NCBI GenBank assembly: GCA_030248135.1
Contig: JASANC010000155.1
Coordinates: 1 to 64,000 of the forward strand
Direction: 5' to 3'
DNA from: Theristus sp. LFF4_11
Lineage: Eukaryota > Nematoda > Chromadorea > Monhysterida > Xyalidae
Length of the DNA: 64,000 nucleotides
Shown here: positions 59,001 through 64,000 of the stretch, piece by piece
Numbering within the stretch: the stretch's first letter is position 1
Layout: every line of letters begins with the position of its first letter
Notes under the pieces: model-generated
What the model saw: the letters and a program-made list of their open reading frames with translations, nothing else
What the model was told of the DNA's origin: nothing
Database searches by the model: none
Made by a program: the position numbers and the translations under genes

Positions 59001-61604
59001 GTGCAAACTTTTATTGTTTACTTGTAAAACTAATTAAAACATGCGCACTCAGTTACGCAATCATTCAGTCGTGCGTTTGAAACGATTGGACACTAATTTT
59101 TACTGGTTCTCGCCCGCCTGTTCCGTCCACACAGTTTTACATGGTCAAAAAAGTCCTTTCGCGTACCTAACATACACGCATTGCACATTTTCACGCAAAA
59201 GTGACATGTCAGATAATTGTCAAACGTTAGACGGCTGATGTCTCAACTCAATGTCGACGGTAAAGTACTTGTACATGTATACGCAAATGAAACTTGCCCA
59301 ACAAAAAACACAATAATGTTGTAATGCTATAAATTGTGCATTTAGTTCTGCGAACTAATAACGAAACAGTTAAAACTGTTTTCAATCGTTTTTCCTTTGC
59401 ACGTGTTTGAAACCATTCTTCCAAAAACGACACTGTATGTTAAGATGCGAGGTAAAACCGTGTGTCATCATACATGCGTCTAGTAACGTCTTAACTTACG
59501 ACCTGTGCTCCTGATAGTTTACAACTATTACATGTACACGTTGTATGTACAGTGTTGCGTACAACAACAAACGTGTGCCGATCGCAAACTTTTTACAGGA
59601 ATGTAGTGAAGAAGAAGCGATGTAAGAAGAAAATATGATTACAATATAATAACAACTATGTTATGTACACTTAACACACTTGGTGTTTTCGTGTGTTGTA
59701 TACATCTACACTAAAATGATAGTGGTTAATAATCGACAATTTGTTGCGCCATATACACTGGCTGTCTGTTTGGTCGCGTTTTTTGCTCGTAAAAACAACA
59801 ACACACTTGTTCGAGAACACCGTCGTAATCACCGAAAAACACATGTCTGTCTACTGTATAAACACGCGCGCACGCACATTTTTTGCGCCAAATTACTGCC
59901 ATTCTGTGCTACTTATATCGCACGAACAGTCGGCTATTGCAAAATCGGTGTCAGCAACAAAATTCCTGGCCGAACGAAAACTGTGAAAAACGTGAAAATT
60001 GTCAAAAATAATTGCGCTGTTTGGACGTCTGTGTACATGTGTGTGTATCTACATGTGTTTTAAAATGTGAAAAAAATGTAATTTGTAAGCTGGAAATTGA
60101 AAAACTCCTGAAGACAACTATTTTCAAACAGCGAAGAGCCAATGTAAAAATTTTGCAACAGTATTTACAGAATGACAAATATAGCGTTGAAAAAAAAACC
60201 TGTTTGACCGAGAGAGTAAACTCTTTCGAAACAAAACCGCTCAAAACAACACAAACGTTCAAGAGGAATCCCGCCTGCTCCCAACAGTTTATTCAACCGT
60301 GTTAGTTCCTCCGTCAAAGTAGTCAACATTTGTCTCTGTCTGTCCATACTTCGAAACAGAAATTTCACTTCACACATTTTTTTTGCTGTCGACAATCGAT
60401 ATAAATCTGCGACTCCGTTCCCCGTCGTCAAAATCTGGGCTGTTTGAATCACTGTTTGTGTTCGCCGAACTGGACTCGGCCAATACCGGAACGGGCTGGA
60501 GTGGCACGCACAAAATTCCCAAACACAAAGTGACACCGCACCAACCTGCGTCAGCGTCATTTTCGTGATGATCGCCAGCATGATCTTTTCGCCTTTGGTG
60601 GGGTACGGATTCTTTCGGTGTTCGTAGAGCCACGCTTTCAGCGCCGCCGTCGTCTCGCGGGTGGCGTTCTTGCGTCTCGCGCCGTTCAAGTCCATCGGCC
60701 CGCCATAGGGACAGGCGCCCATCATGGGGTCGTAGAAGTAGCCGGGCATCGGTTGAGGGTGCCCGATCGACAGCGGCATACCGTCCGGTTTCATCTCCTG
60801 GAATATTGTAATTTGAGTTTGCTGATGATGGGTGAACGCGTTGTATTGTGGATTTGTTCAAACGAGTCCGGACTAAAACGGACGTCATTTGCTTTAAAAA
60901 CGCACGTTTGTCAAAGTACAGGCGCTAAAATGTCAGTTTGGTGCGACTGATTCGACATTCGCCATTTGTTTACGGAAAGAAATCGCCTAAACGGAAAGTC
61001 TGGTTTGCCGTGAACGGCAAGCGCATGTTTGGCGGCACATGACGTCATTTCAGTAAGACACGTTTAAAAAATAGCTCATACTAGAGAAAACAGAGTAGAA
61101 AAAGAACACACTTTGAAAAAAAGCTGGGATTTCATTTCATGGATTCAACCAATCAGTGGGCGCATCAGATTCAAACACGCGGCCAATACTCTCCATACGT
61201 AGTGGTTTAGGACTACTATTCAATGCAGCAGGTCTATGAAGGGCGGCAACCACAATCCGAAAAGAACGAAACTGCAGTACTGCATGATAAAAAAACACCG
61301 AAGAAAAAAACCGCGCTTATCGACGAACCGCGCCGGGAAACGGTGCGTAGAACGGCAACTGCGGCAGTGCGCCCGGTGCCATCGCGCGGTACTGCTCGAG
61401 CATCGCGGCCGACGGCGGGGGCGGTAAGCCGGCGAGATGCGGCGGTACGGAGCCCGCGGCGGCCGTGGTGGCCGCAGGTTGACCGGCGCTTGCGGCCATC
61501 AGCCGGAGGGCAGCCTCGTTCATGTCGTTGACCGCACTCGACGTACGCACCGTTAAACTCTCGGTCACCGGCGTGCTATGCGCGCTCAGGGGCTTCGTCG
61601 ATTG
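51032..61604 (-). CDS. IRX: Iroquois-class TALE homeobox transcription factor, first exon(s) not found
   Basis: Exons, 5' to 3': 61604-61329, 60797-60546, 57326-57131 (or 57137), 56838-55921, 51162-51032; about 590 aa in the window. A Met/Pro/Ala-rich N-terminal part is followed by the homeodomain starting [20 protein letters not shown]. It has the TALE three-residue loop insert ([10 protein letters not shown]) and the recognition helix [17 protein letters not shown], with Ala at homeodomain position 50 as in Iroquois. An intron splits it just before [14 protein letters not shown] and an acidic tract ([14 protein letters not shown]) follow. The diagnostic Iro box [11 protein letters not shown] is in the 918-bp exon, which also has His-, Asn- and Gln-rich runs and Ala-rich blocks. 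The last exon is Ser/Thr-rich and ends TSRTSSS-stop. Iroquois proteins are DNA-binding regulators of patterning and neurogenesis. The exon at 61604 opens at an acceptor, so the start lies further upstream. Confidence 0.94.
51163..55920 (-). other. Iroquois last intron
   Basis: 4.8 kb without a supported gene. Many ACATGTA and TACATGTA motifs and CA/TG stretches, for example around 52120, 53000, 53290 and 53570-53620. A plus-strand ORF at 54094-54504 has no recognisable feature. Confidence 0.55.
57327..60545 (-). other. Iroquois intron within the homeobox
   Basis: 3.2 kb that splits the homeodomain coding region. No gene seen. Contains further ACATGTA-type motifs (57647-57660, 58437-58447, 58762-58780). 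Confidence 0.55.
60842..61074 (+). mobile_element. MITE family M2 (TGACGTCA), copy 3
   Basis: TATTGTGGATTTGTTCAAAC to GACACGTTTAAAAAATAG, with GACGTCATTT near both ends and the same core as 32513-32745. It lies in the Iroquois intron 60798-61328. Confidence 0.85.
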
Positions 61605-64000
61605 CTGGAATTCAGGATTTGTAGGATGTGGGAGTCTGTGTGTTTTTTAGTTGGTTTTTGGCGACTGGAAGTTTTGGTTCTGGAAGAATGCACATATTTG
61701 GTTCAAGTTAAGCATGCTTTGATGATCAAGATACAGCAATATTAAACTGGGACCAAACAATTCTGCACTAACCACGGGAGCTGGGTACCTCCTGGTTTCT
61801 GAAACCGGTTTTGGGTCTCTACCAAATGAACAGTGCTTAACAATTTGACAGCAATACAACATTATTAAAGACTCAGGATTTCATTTTGGAACAATAATGA
61901 TTTAGCAGAGATAGAACTATTTTCAAAACGACAGACTTCAAAAATTAGTTTGACGAACGATTTTCCTTGTTCTAAATTCTATGGAATCTAGTAGCCACCC
62001 ACTCAACACAGTAGCCGAGCAAAATACCAATGTTATATTTGAAAAATGACTGTTGTACCATTTGACATACAAAGGAAGATTGGTGAGCTCAAATGAAATT
62101 GTTCCAACCCGGGTTGGTTATAGACAGCGTCCGCAACAAGCAAAACATTTGTGGCTAATAACAACATGTCCGTCACATCCTGTCGCTGTGATATACGTTC
62201 TTGTTAAAACATAACACGAAAACATTTGCGGACATCGGTGTTATGGAACTAGAATATTAACATCAGTATAGAAACACGGTACACTACCGGGCGAAAATGA
62301 TAAAGTGCCGAAGAAAAATAGTCAAGCAAAAAAACGGCGAAACAAACTGAAAACATCGAATAATAATGTTTTCGCTGTGTCCAGCTGAGCGCGCCAGTGG
62401 TGGGAGTGGCCTCTCCCGAGAAAACGGCAGAGAAATAAAGTGTATAAATGGTTGAGAAAGGTAAAGCGGGCGGCGACATGGTTTTGATGATGAATATATA
62501 TTTTAAGCACAAAGGTATGTATGTAGTAAGTAGTACAATAACAATATTAAAGTTGCGCTTTTTCATTTCGCGGCTAGGTGCGGCCCACACAGACGCGCGC
62601 GCGTGCCTAATGACCGGACCGTCAATATGAAACAGTGTGAAGCATACACGAGAGAGAAGCAGGTTTTTTTAGAGAGAGAGAGAGAGAAACATGTAATTCA
62701 GGGGAATTGTTTGATTGGTTTGCGATAGAAATTGAACAAATTGAGTAGACAGACACAGATAAGGATCTAGAGAGGTTGTTAAAATTAACCAGTAATATTT
62801 TTGCATCTTAGCGATTTTAGGAATGCTCTGCATACATGTTTAGGAAAACAGGAACAGGTGAAAAATCTTATTATGAGATACATAAAATGTCCATCGTGTA
62901 ACATGTGCATGTCTGAGGATTTCCCGGGCAGCAATTGAACTTATCACGGAATGTAATTGGCTGGACACAGCCCAGATGATTCGAAAGTACATGGAACTAC
63001 ATATATGTACATGTATACTTCAAAGCAAGAAAACCAAAACATGTTACATGTCCGATGCGCATATGAGCATGGGAATTTTAATTTAAAAAAACTACCATCA
63101 AGAATCACGAATCAAGCTCGGAAAGAAGCGCACCTGTTGAGTAGCAGCGGTCGTTGCTGCGGTGCTGGCAACCAGGGACGCAGACATTCATTCACGATGT
63201 GCGAAAAATCAGCTATTCCTTCTCGCAAGCACCGCGACTACGGTAATCAGTCTCACAAGGTGTCTGTTTCCACAACAGTAGACCGCGCGGCGAGAAATTT
63301 GTTGTTGTTGCGCGCGTTTTTCTGGAATTGAATATCAGACAACGCGGTCTTGCGGAGCCGAGACGAAGAAGGAAATTTCTTTCTCGAAAAGGTGCCACCG
63401 CACCAGAGATAGTTGAAAGAGGACTGTCTCTTCGTCCGATCACGTGTGATTAACGGGCGAGCTTGTCACCGATACGACGGTCGGTGTTGCGTGTGTTACG
63501 ACGGTGGACACAAATCAGGACGAGCGCTGTTGTGTTGTTTGGTTTGTAGGAGAACAACTGTTTTCGTCAATATAGGGTCTCTCGGTCGGTGTAGATGGTT
63601 GGCGAGTTTGACACGGTCCTCAAAATATGCGTCTGAAAACAGAGGAAAAAAACGGTCGAACATTTGAGATTAGAACGAGCGGAATGTGTGTGTGGAGCAA
63701 CAGGCAGATACAATATGTTGTTTGGTGAGATTTATGGCATTCGGTGGCTGCCTCGACGCAAATAGTGTTTTTGCCACGTCGCTTAACACGCACGTTAATA
63801 AGGCACTTGGGGGTGTTTAGCAGCAAAAACAATTGGTGCAAAGGTGTCAAAACTGGCCGCGCGGTGTGCAATGTAAATGTTTGAAAGCAATGTAGAGTGA
63901 TCTTGATAAGCATTAGACGCCTGTTCGTTTGTCTCGACACTAGCCGATTGTGCTTAAACAACCTCAGTAACAGTACAATTCGCAGTAATATATAGCGAGG
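61605..64000. other. Sequence upstream of the first seen Iroquois exon
   Basis: No coding exon found. A GA run lies at 62672-62686, and a GC-richer stretch at about 63100-63650 could be promoter or 5' UTR, which I cannot show. Confidence 0.4.

Overview
The window is nuclear DNA of an animal, most likely an invertebrate. Every gene I recognise is a metazoan type: junctophilin, Iroquois homeobox, SMN, taxilin, TSPO and SRBD1. All are split by GT-AG introns of about 80 bp to several kb. Exons are GC-rich, while introns and spacers are AT-rich and full of microsatellites and small repeats. I cannot fix the phylum from sequence alone. There are no bacterial operons, CRISPR arrays or viral genes.

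Layout: 1-5238 (+) is the 3' two-thirds of SRBD1, a Tex/Spt6-like RNA-binding protein. 5239-12116 is a spacer rich in CA/TG and CAA/GTT repeats. 12117-21107 (+) is junctophilin, complete at about 900 aa in 11 exons. 21108-25118 is a convergent spacer. 25119-30550 (-) is taxilin, 31368-38538 (-) is survival motor neuron (SMN), and 39556-41028 (-) is the translocator protein TSPO. 41222-43436 is a tandem array upstream of TSPO, split by an inserted terminal-inverted-repeat element and followed by an RPA70-like zinc-ribbon fragment. 43689-51031 is mostly gene-poor. 51032-61604 (-) is an Iroquois (TALE) homeobox gene whose first exon(s) were not found. 61605-64000 holds no gene I can support.

Exon models were built by hand from splice sites, reading phase and recall of family sequences. 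Phases close in all six genes, but two places stay uncertain: the taxilin C-terminus and the SMN exon 5/6 junction. The genes do not form a pathway; they look like an ordinary euchromatic neighbourhood.

The accessory content is the less expected part. There are at least five families of short inverted-repeat (MITE-like) elements and one tRNA-derived SINE family, nearly all sitting in introns. Several end within about 30 bp of a splice site. Two arrays share a 15-bp monomer scale, one of them with an exact 88-bp higher-order repeat. I found no convincing wholly new biological system. The best leads are the MITE-at-splice-site pattern, the two 15-bp arrays, the RPA-like fragment, the orphan ORF inside an SMN intron and the density of ACATGTA-type motifs around Iroquois.
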